DNA from: Maribacter sp.
Lineage (GTDB): Bacteria > Bacteroidota > Bacteroidia > Flavobacteriales > Flavobacteriaceae
Direction: 5' to 3'
DNA: 64,000 nucleotides
Assembly: GCA_024643345.1 (NCBI GenBank)
Contig: JAHENB010000001.1
Coordinates: 245,491 to 309,490, forward strand
Part shown: positions 27,702 to 35,603 of the stretch, one piece after another
How the letters are laid out: each line of letters opens with the position of its first letter
Position numbering within the stretch: the first letter of the stretch is position 1
Position numbers and translations under genes: made by a program
The notes under the pieces: generated by a model
What the model was told of the DNA's origin: nothing
Databases searched by the model: none
What the model saw: only the letters and a program-made list of their open reading frames with translations

Positions 27702-28028
27702 CTATCTGAAAAGTGTATCCATCCCTGGAATGTTGGGCAGCCCTTCTTTCGCCACTGCACCTAGTTCGGTTTCATTCACCTTGGTAGCTTCCCTGATGGC
27801 TTTGTTCAAGGTGAGTATCAGATAGTCTTCCAACTGTTCTTTATCGGCCATTAAGCGATCGTCTATGCTAATTTCCTTTAACTCTCTGTTTGCGGAGATT
27901 TTGACTTGCAATAAAGCATCTGAAGATTTTTCGATTAATAGTACCGTGTCCAATCTTTTTTTGGTGGCTTCCATCTTGATTTGGGTATCTCGGAGTTTTC
28001 CCATCATACCCATCATATCATTGAACAT
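27702..28028 (-). CDS. YbaB/EbfC-family nucleoid-associated protein
   Basis: 108 aa, helical ends flanking a small sheet, typical of Yba[30 protein letters not shown] with the Met-rich first helix, then [19 protein letters not shown] and [16 protein letters not shown]. The dimer binds DNA as tweezers and affects nucleoid packing and gene expression. The usual partner genes dnaX and recR are not next to it here. Divergent from the oligopeptidase gene with only 58 nt between starts, so the two promoters probably overlap. Confidence 0.88.
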   Translation of the reverse strand: MFNDMMGMMGKLRDTQIKMEATKKRLDTVLLIEKSSDALLQVKISANRELKEISIDDRLMADKEQLEDYLILTLNKAIREATKVNETELGAVAKEGLPNIPGMDTLFR

Positions 28029-28086
28029 TTTTCAAGTTTTCAAATTTCAAATCCAAAATTAGTAAATTAACTTCGAACTTCCTTTT

Positions 28087-30225
28087 TTGGCGCTTAACGA
28101 AAAAACCCAAGTTCTTCTATTGTTATGTCTTACTTTTGCGGTTTCCTGCAAAAAATCAGAAAAAGAGATGATTAAACCCGTGGCCCCGGTAGCCAAAAAG
28201 CAGCCCACCAAATTGGAAAAGCACGGTGATGTGCGGATTGATAGCTATTATTGGATGAACGACAGGGAAGACCCAGAGGTAATTTCCCATCTGGAACGTG
28301 AAAATTCTTATTACCGCCAGTTGACGTCGCATACCAAGGATTTCCAAGACCAATTGTTTTTGGAAATGAAAGGGCGTATCAAGGAAGATGATCAATCTGT
28401 ACCTTACAAACAAAACGGATATTGGTACATTACCCGATTCGAGACCGGTCAGCAGTACCCAGTCTATTCACGGAAAAAAGGAACTTTAGGGGGCAAGGAA
28501 GAAATTATGTTTGATTGCAACGACATGGCAAAAGGACATGATTTCTTTAATTTGGGTGGCCTTTCGGTGAGCCCGAACAATGAAATGGCCGCTTATGCTT
28601 TAGATACGGTATCCAGAAGGCAGTATACCCTTCAAATAAAGAACCTGTTGACCGGTGAAGTCTATAGCGATAAAATTGAAAATACTTCGGGTGGGGCCGT
28701 ATGGGCAGAGGACAACAAAACCCTTTTTTATACCCACAAAGATCCGGTGACCTTGCGATCAGAAAAGATATACAAACATGTTCTTGGGACACCTTCGGAG
28801 AAAGACGAATTGGTATATCATGAAAAGGACGAAACGTTTGGGACCTATGTCTATAGAACCAAGTCGAAAAAGTTTATTGTGATAAGTTCATATAGCACCT
28901 TAACATCTGAATATCAAACATTAAGAGCTGATGACCCTAATGGAAAGTTTAAAATATTTTCGCCACGAGCAAGGGGATTGGAATATTCCATAGCGCATTA
29001 TGCCGACAATTTTTACGTGCTCACCAACAAGGACGGTGCCACCAATTTTAAGTTGATGAAGGCCAAAGAAGATGCTACAGATGCAGATAAATGGCAAGAG
29101 TTCCTGCCACATCGTGCAAATGTGCTGCTTGAGGACATTGACATCTTTAAAGATTATTATGTACTCACTGAAAGGGAAAACGGCTTGAACAGATTGAAGA
29201 TCGCTCGATGGGACGGTAAAGACAGTTATTATATGCCATTTGAGAGCGAAACGTACACCGCCTATGTGGGCACCAATCCCGATTTTGATACCGAACTGCT
29301 AAGATATGGTTACAATTCGATGATCACGCCCAGCTCAACGATCGATTTCAACATGCGCACCAAGGAAAAAAAGATCAGGAAAGAACAAGAGGTATTGGGA
29401 GGCAATTTCAACAAAAACAATTATTTAGAAAGACGTCTATGGGCCACCGCCCGGGATGGCGAAAGAATACCCATGTCGGTCGTTTACCGTAAAGAAACGA
29501 AATTGGATAAAAACACCCCAGTATTGCAATATGCCTATGGCTCTTATGGCGCCACGATAGACCCATACTTTTCCACGGTGCGTTTAAGCCTATTGGATAG
29601 GGGCTTTGTATTTGCTTTGGCCCATGTCCGTGGTGGCCAATATTTGGGAAGGCCTTGGTATGAAAATGGGAAATTACTGCATAAGAGAAATACCTTCAAC
29701 GACTTTATCGACTGTTCAAAGTTCCTCATTTCGGAGGGGCACAGCAGTGCGGGGCATTTATATGCCATGGGGGGATCTGCGGGCGGTCTTTTAATGGGTG
29801 CCATTTTAAATCAGGCACCAGAACTTTATCATGGTGTCGTGGCTCAGGTACCGTTTGTAGACGTTATTACTACCATGTTGGACGATTCCATCCCTCTGAC
29901 CACGGGTGAATATGATGAATGGGGCAACCCTAATGAAAAAGTGTATTACGATTATATGAAAACGTATTCGCCATATGACAATGTGAGCCAACAAGAATAT
30001 CCCAACATTTTGGTAACGACCGGCTTGCACGACTCCCAAGTGCAGTATTTTGAACCGGCAAAATGGGTGGCCAAACTTCGGGAAATGAAAACTGACCAAA
30101 ATTTACTTTTGTTCGAAATAAACATGGAAGCGGGCCATGGTGGGGCTTCAGGGCGGTTTGAGGCCATTAAGGAGGTGGCCAGGGAATATGCTTTTTTGCT
30201 AGATTTGGAGGGAAAAATAAGATAA
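28087..30225 (+). CDS. S9-family prolyl oligopeptidase (oligopeptidase B-like), lipoprotein
   Basis: Lipoprotein signal with Cys at about 21 (FAVSCKK), a seven-bladed propeller (about 90-420) and an alpha/beta-hydrolase domain with triad Ser in GGSAGGLLMG (about 561), Asp in TGLHDSQV (about 644) and His in GHGGASGR. The GVVAQVPFVDVITTM segment is typical of oligopeptidase B (PtrB), which cleaves after basic residues in short peptides. The upstream frame offers no ATG before the signal peptide; a TTG at 28087 is the likely start. Being a lipoprotein it would act in the periplasm, unlike the cytoplasmic E. coli enzyme. Confidence 0.88.
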   Translation: MALNEKTQVLLLLCLTFAVSCKKSEKEMIKPVAPVAKKQPTKLEKHGDVRIDSYYWMNDREDPEVISHLERENSYYRQLTSHTKDFQDQLFLEMKGRIKEDDQSVPYKQNGYWYITRFETGQQYPVYSRKKGTLGGKEEIMFDCNDMAKGHDFFNLGGLSVSPNNEMAAYALDTVSRRQYTLQIKNLLTGEVYSDKIENTSGGAVWAEDNKTLFYTHKDPVTLRSEKIYKHVLGTPSEKDELVYHEKDETFGTYVYRTKSKKFIVISSYSTLTSEYQTLRADDPNGKFKIFSPRARGLEYSIAHYADNFYVLTNKDGATNFKLMKAKEDATDADKWQEFLPHRANVLLEDIDIFKDYYVLTERENGLNRLKIARWDGKDSYYMPFESETYTAYVGTNPDFDTELLRYGYNSMITPSSTIDFNMRTKEKKIRKEQEVLGGNFNKNNYLERRLWATARDGERIPMSVVYRKETKLDKNTPVLQYAYGSYGATIDPYFSTVRLSLLDRGFVFALAHVRGGQYLGRPWYENGKLLHKRNTFNDFIDCSKFLISEGHSSAGHLYAMGGSAGGLLMGAILNQAPELYHGVVAQVPFVDVITTMLDDSIPLTTGEYDEWGNPNEKVYYDYMKTYSPYDNVSQQEYPNILVTTGLHDSQVQYFEPAKWVAKLREMKTDQNLLLFEINMEAGHGGASGRFEAIKEVAREYAFLLDLEGKIR

Positions 30226-30290
30226 TTCAAAAAAAATGGTAATTTTGCAGTGTAAATTTTGTGCTTACAAAATTAACGTAAACTACTTTT

Positions 30291-31331
30291 ATGCAAAATA
30301 AAGTACAGGCTTACGACAATATTCTTGCGCTTATTGGCCAAACACCCTTGGTCAAATTGAACAGAATCGCCGAAGGACTAAAGGGCAATTTTTACGCCAA
30401 ACTGGAAGCTTTTAATCCCGGCCACTCCTCCAAAGACAGAATCGCATTGCACATTATTGAGGAAGCTGAACGAAAGGGCATTATTTCGTCAGGCGACACC
30501 ATTATCGAAACGACATCGGGAAATACCGGATTCAGTATAGCCATGGTCAGTATTATCAAAGGCTATGACTGCATTTTGGCGGTAAGTTCAAAATCGAGCC
30601 CCGATAAAATTGATATGCTTCGCGCCATGGGCGCAAAGGTATATGTATGTCCGGCACACGTTAGTGCAGACGACCCCAGATCATATTATCAAGTTGCCAA
30701 AAGGCTTCATGCCGAAACGAAGGGAAGTATTTATATCAATCAGTACTTCAATGAGTTGAACTTGGACGCCCATTACCGATCGACCGGTCCCGAAATTTGG
30801 AATCAAACCAATGGCCAAATTACCCATTTGGTGGCATGTAGCGGTACGGGCGGAACCATTTCCGGTACGGCAAAGTATTTAAAGGAACAAAACCCCAATA
30901 TTAAGATTATCGGGGTAGACGCTTTTGGTAGCGTGATAAAGAAGTTTCACGAAACTGGGGTATTCGACGCCAATGAAATATACCCTTATCGCATTGAGGG
31001 ATTGGGGAAAAACTTGATTCCAGGGGCCACCGATTTCGACGTCATCGACGAGTTCATAAAGGTCACGGATGAAGAAAGCGCACATACTGCCAGGGAGATT
31101 TCGCTTAAAGAAGGCATTTTTGCAGGCTATACTTGCGGTGCCGTGATGCAGGCCATAAAGCAATTGGATGCTGAAAACAAATTTGGCAAAGAAAGTAATG
31201 TCGTAGCCATATTCCCGGACCATGGATCGCGTTATATGAGCAAGATATATAGCGACCAGTGGATGGAGGCCCAAGGCTTTTTGAACAATCAAAAAGTTGA
31301 GGAGACCCCTCAAATCCAAGTGATTAGATAA
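30291..31331 (+). CDS. PLP-dependent cystathionine-beta-synthase/cysteine-synthase-like enzyme; candidate cysteate synthase (CapA-like)
   Basis: Fold-type II PLP enzyme, 346 aa, no signal peptide. PLP Lys48 in NPGHSSKDR, substrate loop [10 protein letters not shown], phosphate loop SGTGGTISG. The C-terminal segment [18 protein letters not shown] matches cystathionine beta-synthase (PDSxRNYMTKFLSDxW) better than cysteine synthase. Capnine-pathway cysteate synthase (CapA) is known to be CBS-like and makes cysteate from O-phosphoserine and sulfite. The gene is 126 nt ahead of a CapB/serine-palmitoyltransferase-like gene on the same strand, which supports that role. A plain cysteine synthase or CBS remains possible. 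Confidence 0.7.
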   Translation: MQNKVQAYDNILALIGQTPLVKLNRIAEGLKGNFYAKLEAFNPGHSSKDRIALHIIEEAERKGIISSGDTIIETTSGNTGFSIAMVSIIKGYDCILAVSSKSSPDKIDMLRAMGAKVYVCPAHVSADDPRSYYQVAKRLHAETKGSIYINQYFNELNLDAHYRSTGPEIWNQTNGQITHLVACSGTGGTISGTAKYLKEQNPNIKIIGVDAFGSVIKKFHETGVFDANEIYPYRIEGLGKNLIPGATDFDVIDEFIKVTDEESAHTAREISLKEGIFAGYTCGAVMQAIKQLDAENKFGKESNVVAIFPDHGSRYMSKIYSDQWMEAQGFLNNQKVEETPQIQVIR

Positions 31332-31404
31332 TATATATTACGTTTCTGAACATTTTAAAGCAATGGCAATTTCAGTCGTTGCTTTTTGCATTAATATTAA
31401 AATA

Positions 31405-31436
31405 TTGTAAAAATTATGCAAAAATCAATACTTTTG
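31405..31436 (+). promoter_or_regulatory. Promoter of the CapB/SPT-like gene
   Basis: TTG (31405-31407), 21-nt spacer, TACTTTTG (31429-31436): full consensus. It overlaps the upstream ATG at 31416, so the ATG at 31458, 21 nt past the -7 box, must be the working start for this transcript. Confidence 0.8.
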
Positions 31437-31457
31437 CACAAACCAAAAATTGTCCAA

Positions 31458-32717
31458 ATGAGAGATTTGTTCGAAAGGATTATAGAAAATAAAGGCCCTT
31501 TGGGAAAATGGGCATCACAGGCTGAAGGCTATTTTGTTTTCCCAAAACTGGAGGGGCCTATCTCCAATAGAATGAAATTTCAAGGCAAGGACGTTATCAC
31601 TTGGAGCATCAACGATTACTTGGGCTTGGCCAGTATGCCCGAAATTAGACGGGTCGATGCGGAAGCAGCGGCAGAGCACGGTGCTGCATACCCAATGGGT
31701 GCAAGAATGATGAGCGGGCATACCGATTTTCATGAACAACTGGAAAGGGAATTGGCCTCATTTGTAAATAAGGAAGCCGCCTATCTATTGAATTTTGGTT
31801 ATCAGGGGATCATGTCGGCCATAGACGCCTTGGTTTCCAAAGATGATATCATTGTTTACGATGTTGACTCCCATGCCTGTATCATCGATGGAGTACGCTT
31901 GCATATGGGGAAACGTTTTACCTTTAAGCACAATGATATTGAAAGTTTGGAAAAAAACTTGGATAGGGCAACCAAAATGGCCGAACAGACCGGTGGTGGC
32001 ATTTTGGTAATTTCAGAGGGTGTTTTTGGCATGCGAGGAGAACAGGGCAAGTTAAAAGAAATTGTTGCCTTAAAGAAAAAATACAATTTCAGGTTGTTGG
32101 TCGATGATGCCCACGGTTTTGGAACATTGGGCAAAACAGGCGCTGGAGCAGGAGAGGAGCAGGGTATTCAAGATGATATCGATGTATATTTCGCCACATT
32201 CGCCAAATCAATGGCCGGTATAGGAGCTTTTTTAGCAGCGGATCAAGAAATCATCAATTATTTGAAGTACAACCTGCGTTCACAGATGTTTGCCAAATCC
32301 TTGCCCATGATTTATGTGAAAGGTGCGCTGAAACGATTGGATATGATGCGTACACAGCCCGAACTGAAAGCTAAATTATGGGAGAATGTAAATGCCTTAC
32401 AGAACGGTCTGAAGGCGAGGGGCTTCAACATAGGTAATACCAATACTTGTGTAACCCCGGTATATTTGAACGGAAGCATTCCCGAAGCGATGGCCTTGGT
32501 GAAAGATTTAAGGGAAAACTATGGTATTTTCTGTTCCATTGTGGTTTACCCGGTAATCCCTAAAGGACTGATACTTTTGAGGATGATTCCGACTGCCACC
32601 CATACTATGGAAGACATTGAGGAAACCTTGGAAGCGTTTTCCGCTATACGGGAACGGCTTGAGAACGGAACCTACAAAAGGCTTTCAGCGGCTGTAGCGG
32701 CCGCAATGGGAGAGTAA
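31458..32717 (+). CDS. Serine palmitoyltransferase / cysteate C-acyltransferase-like enzyme (CapB-like)
   Basis: Alpha-oxoamine synthase family, 419 aa, PLP-dependent condensation of an amino acid with an acyl thioester, releasing CO2. PLP Lys250 in TFAKSMAGIGAF; cofactor residues VDDAHGFG (about 215-222) and ISEGVFGMRG. Soluble, no signal peptide. With serine it would start sphingolipids; with cysteate, as in CapB, it starts sulfonolipids (capnine), abundant in gliding Bacteroidota. The CBS-like gene upstream favours cysteate. The open frame reaches back to 31416, but the promoter overlaps that start, so the internal ATG is preferred; family proteins also start MRDLFER-like. Confidence 0.8.
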   Translation: MRDLFERIIENKGPLGKWASQAEGYFVFPKLEGPISNRMKFQGKDVITWSINDYLGLASMPEIRRVDAEAAAEHGAAYPMGARMMSGHTDFHEQLERELASFVNKEAAYLLNFGYQGIMSAIDALVSKDDIIVYDVDSHACIIDGVRLHMGKRFTFKHNDIESLEKNLDRATKMAEQTGGGILVISEGVFGMRGEQGKLKEIVALKKKYNFRLLVDDAHGFGTLGKTGAGAGEEQGIQDDIDVYFATFAKSMAGIGAFLAADQEIINYLKYNLRSQMFAKSLPMIYVKGALKRLDMMRTQPELKAKLWENVNALQNGLKARGFNIGNTNTCVTPVYLNGSIPEAMALVKDLRENYGIFCSIVVYPVIPKGLILLRMIPTATHTMEDIEETLEAFSAIRERLENGTYKRLSAAVAAAMGE

Positions 32718-32757
32718 CCATTGGCCTGGGATCTTCTACCCTTGAAATACATGGTGG

Positions 32758-33879
32758 CTAAGCCAATTCTTTCCTGAAGGTGGCCCTACGCTTATAGACC
32801 ACGGGATTAAAATGCTTCCACATTTGACGTATCGCCACATTGTCCTCAAGTTCGGGGGTACGATAGCACATGTCGATTTTCTTTTTTGAGAAAGTCTTGT
32901 GATATTCGTTGAAAATGATGGCGGTGACCCCCTTGTTCTGGTATTCTGGATGGATACCAATAAGATAGAAATACACGTCCTTATTATTTTTTTTGGCTTG
33001 GAGCAGATGGTAGACCCCAAATGGAAATAACTTACCGTTTGCCTTTTGCAGGGCTTTTGAATAAGAAGGCATTACAATGGCAAAAGCAATAAGTTGATTT
33101 TCCTTATCAACAATAAATTTTATGTACTCTGGATTGATGAAACTGAGATACTTCTTCTTGAAATACTCCTTTTGAACCTTGGAAATAGGCACAAATGACG
33201 AAAGATTCGCATAGGTATCGTTGAAAAGATCGAACATTTGGTCGGCCAAGGGCATGATTTGCTTGGTTTTCGTGAAATTGATTTCCCTTAGGCCATAGCG
33301 TCGTTTGATAAGATCATTGAGTTTGGTGAAAAGGGCTGGATCTGCATTTTTACTTGGAAACTTATTTTCCAGGTACCCTTTTTCCTTCACAAACCCCATG
33401 CGTTCATAGTGGCCCACATAATAGGCATGGTTGTACCATGTGATCATGCTGCCAATATGTTCGAAACCTTCGGTAAGCACCCCTACTTTATCTAAATTGG
33501 AAAAACCCATAGGGCCTTCCATAAATTCAAGATTTTTCTCCCGGCCAATTTCAGCGACTTTTTTGATTAGGGTTTCGGAGACTTCTGTATCGTCAATGAA
33601 ATCGAACCATCCGAAACGGATTTTTTTTATCATCTGTTGATCAACTTCCAACCAATTGATGATAGCTGCTACCCGACCCACCAAGGCACCATTTTTAAAG
33701 GCCAGAAAAAACCGGGCATCGGCACTTTTAAACGCGGGATTCTTGGTTTTGTCAAAGGCCTCCATCTCATCTGCAATGATCGGAGGTACCCAATAGGGCG
33801 AACCTTTGTAAAGTGAAAAGGGAAAGGTTACAAATTGTTTGATTTCCGCCTTGGTAAGGGCTTCTTTGATCGTGACCAT
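32758..33879 (-). CDS. GNAT-fold N-acyltransferase-like protein, bacterial ceramide synthase (bCerS)-like candidate
   Basis: 373 aa. Conserved family features are an N-terminal FPFSLYKGSPYWVPP segment, DKTKNPAF, GALVGRVAAIIN (a GNAT beta-strand and bulge), PMGFSNLDKVGVLTEGF, and a second GNAT half with IGIHPEYQNKGVTAIIF (acetyl-CoA-type loop). From memory, this WVPP/KNPFF group includes the bacterial ceramide synthase that N-acylates the product of SPT. Here it is convergent with, and 40 nt from, the CapB/SPT-like gene, which fits N-acylation of capnine or ceramide. Such proteins are sometimes wrongly labelled GTP cyclohydrolase; I see no such motif. Confidence 0.65.
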   Translation of the reverse strand: MVTIKEALTKAEIKQFVTFPFSLYKGSPYWVPPIIADEMEAFDKTKNPAFKSADARFFLAFKNGALVGRVAAIINWLEVDQQMIKKIRFGWFDFIDDTEVSETLIKKVAEIGREKNLEFMEGPMGFSNLDKVGVLTEGFEHIGSMITWYNHAYYVGHYERMGFVKEKGYLENKFPSKNADPALFTKLNDLIKRRYGLREINFTKTKQIMPLADQMFDLFNDTYANLSSFVPISKVQKEYFKKKYLSFINPEYIKFIVDKENQLIAFAIVMPSYSKALQKANGKLFPFGVYHLLQAKKNNKDVYFYLIGIHPEYQNKGVTAIIFNEYHKTFSKKKIDMCYRTPELEDNVAIRQMWKHFNPVVYKRRATFRKELA

Positions 33880-34017
33880 GAATTTGAATTTTCAGGGTCA
33901 ATATTAGCGATAATTGCCTAGAGGAAGAAATAAGTGAGCTAAATTTGAATTTGGGACCATATAAGTCCAATAGGGATCAAACAAAAGGATTTATCCAGCG
34001 TTCTTTAATCCTAAAAA

Positions 34018-35046
34018 TTATTTTTTTCCATCTTTTTCGAGTTTTCGCAGCTGTTTTTTGGTTGGGCCCAAATCAATATCTTCTGCTCCTTTGCCTTTTT
34101 TGCTCCCTTTACGGGTTTTCTTCTTCATGCTGTTCTTTTCAATAGGTCCGCCGTTCTCGCCACCATTCTGTTCATCTATGGCCACGGGCTTGTCCTGATG
34201 CAGATCCAATCGATAAGAGGCTCCTATGGTAACAAATACGTAAGAAGGGGTGTTTTTAAAACTTGCGCCCATGTTTATATCGGCCTGAAGGTTGCTGGCA
34301 ATTAAATGGGCCACCCCGCCGCGAAGGAGCACATCGGAATAGCGATCGCTTTTAATACCTTGATTTTCAACAAATACGCTCCATTTGGGATCTCTGAAAG
34401 CGTGCGAAAGCGAAATCAGGTAACTTAACTCAGGAAAATCGCTGGTAATTCGGTCATAGGCGATATTGGATATCAATACAAAACGAGGGGTAAGCTTGCT
34501 TTGTGTTGCCACCATGGCACGGTACGATACCGTGGGATCGCCCACATAAAATGGATTATCGCCCAAATTAAAGGTTGCGCCTCCGTAAACGGAGACCGAA
34601 GGGATCAAATTTTTCAGTTTAAAACCGTAATTGGCCTTCCAGCTATATAGATTGGGCTTATTCCGGTCCGGATTTTTATATCGATCGTAAATTAGATATT
34701 TGAGTCCGATTCTATTTCTTGAGAAATCGGTGAGGCTGGCTGAGGTGCCCATATTACCGTAGGTGATGCTTTGATTTTGAAAACTTCCTTCCCAATTTAG
34801 TTCGAGCTCCTCGAACAACAGCCCATATCGCAATGATAGGTCTGTCCCCCAAATATTGCTCTGGGTATTGAGCGTGGAATGGTCGCTTTGCCCGTAATAA
34901 AGGCCGGCTTCCAATTGAATAACATTTTTACCAACGGCATAAGCACTTACAGACAATCCTGGGCGATTTGAGTTAATGACATCGGTATATTGGGCCAAAC
35001 CCAAAACGGGCAACAACCCAATGATTATTGATTTAAAGTACTTCAT
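34018..35046 (-). CDS. Outer-membrane transporter-like beta-barrel protein with charged C-terminal tail
   Basis: Signal peptide ending at GLAQ (about 19), then about 260 residues of alternating aromatic beta-strands of the phenol/meta-pathway transporter-like barrel group (INSNRPGLSVSAYAVGKNVIQLEAGLY-like start, NYGFKLKNLIPSVSVYGG). Unusually, the barrel is followed by about 60 residues of low-complexity Gly, Lys, Arg and Asp (KKKTRKGSKKGKG, then KKQLRKLEKDGKK), where a barrel would normally end in its last aromatic strand. The tail would sit in the periplasm. Substrate unknown. Divergent from the DUF4834 gene with 249 nt between them. Confidence 0.75.
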   Translation of the reverse strand: MKYFKSIIIGLLPVLGLAQYTDVINSNRPGLSVSAYAVGKNVIQLEAGLYYGQSDHSTLNTQSNIWGTDLSLRYGLLFEELELNWEGSFQNQSITYGNMGTSASLTDFSRNRIGLKYLIYDRYKNPDRNKPNLYSWKANYGFKLKNLIPSVSVYGGATFNLGDNPFYVGDPTVSYRAMVATQSKLTPRFVLISNIAYDRITSDFPELSYLISLSHAFRDPKWSVFVENQGIKSDRYSDVLLRGGVAHLIASNLQADINMGASFKNTPSYVFVTIGASYRLDLHQDKPVAIDEQNGGENGGPIEKNSMKKKTRKGSKKGKGAEDIDLGPTKKQLRKLEKDGKK

Positions 35047-35266
35047 GCTGTTTTCTACTTAATATTGTACCGTTTTGATGACTTATTTTAACAAGGGCTT
35101 GTCCGGTCTTTCCATGAATATCTGAAAATATCATATGGTTGACATGCGTTCGACAACTGAAAATCGATTGGGAATAATTCTATTATTACATTCGTTTTGA
35201 AAAGAATATCCCCACCTTTTATTATATTTTTAAGACTTTTGCCTCTCGTTTAAAACGTGATAATTG

Positions 35267-35274
35267 TACTTTTG
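35267..35274 (+). promoter_or_regulatory. -7 element upstream of the DUF4834/glycan operon
   Basis: TACTTTTG matches TAnnTTTG, 21 nt before the DUF4834 ATG. The nearest TTG (35239-35241) is 25 nt upstream of it, wider than in the perfect promoters here. Confidence 0.55.
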
Positions 35275-35295
35275 ATATATTAAAGTGTAAAAAAT

Positions 35296-35559
35296 ATGGG
35301 TTTATTAAAAACGGTACTGATCATTTTATTGGTCTATTACCTATTTAAAATACTGTTTCGGATGTTTGCGCCAAAATTATTTGGTTATGCGCTCAAGAAA
35401 ACCGAGGCGCGTTTTAAGGAACAATTTGGGGATTTTTCAGATTTTAACAATACTTCGAAACAAGCCCGCCACAGTGCCATCTTCAAAAAGGAAAATCAAC
35501 CGAAAAGCAATCCTGACAAAAATGTTGGAGAATATATCGACTTTGAGGAAGTCGATTGA
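35296..35559 (+). CDS. DUF4834-family small membrane protein
   Basis: 87 aa with one N-terminal membrane helix (about 3-23, LLKTVLIILLVYYLFKILF), then a charged soluble part (FKEQFGDFSDFNNTSKQ) and an acidic end (GEYIDFEEVD). Matches the flavobacterial DUF4834 group by memory; function unknown. First gene of a unit with the YfhO, glycosyltransferase and flippase genes. Confidence 0.75.
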   Translation: MGLLKTVLIILLVYYLFKILFRMFAPKLFGYALKKTEARFKEQFGDFSDFNNTSKQARHSAIFKKENQPKSNPDKNVGEYIDFEEVD

Positions 35560-35603
35560 TTAATTTAGCCGAAAACCGACAAACCAACCCCTACCAAAAA
35601 TCG

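Noticed and set aside
32758..33879. GTP cyclohydrolase label for the GNAT-fold protein
   Set aside because: No GTP cyclohydrolase zinc or catalytic motif is visible; two GNAT-like halves are.
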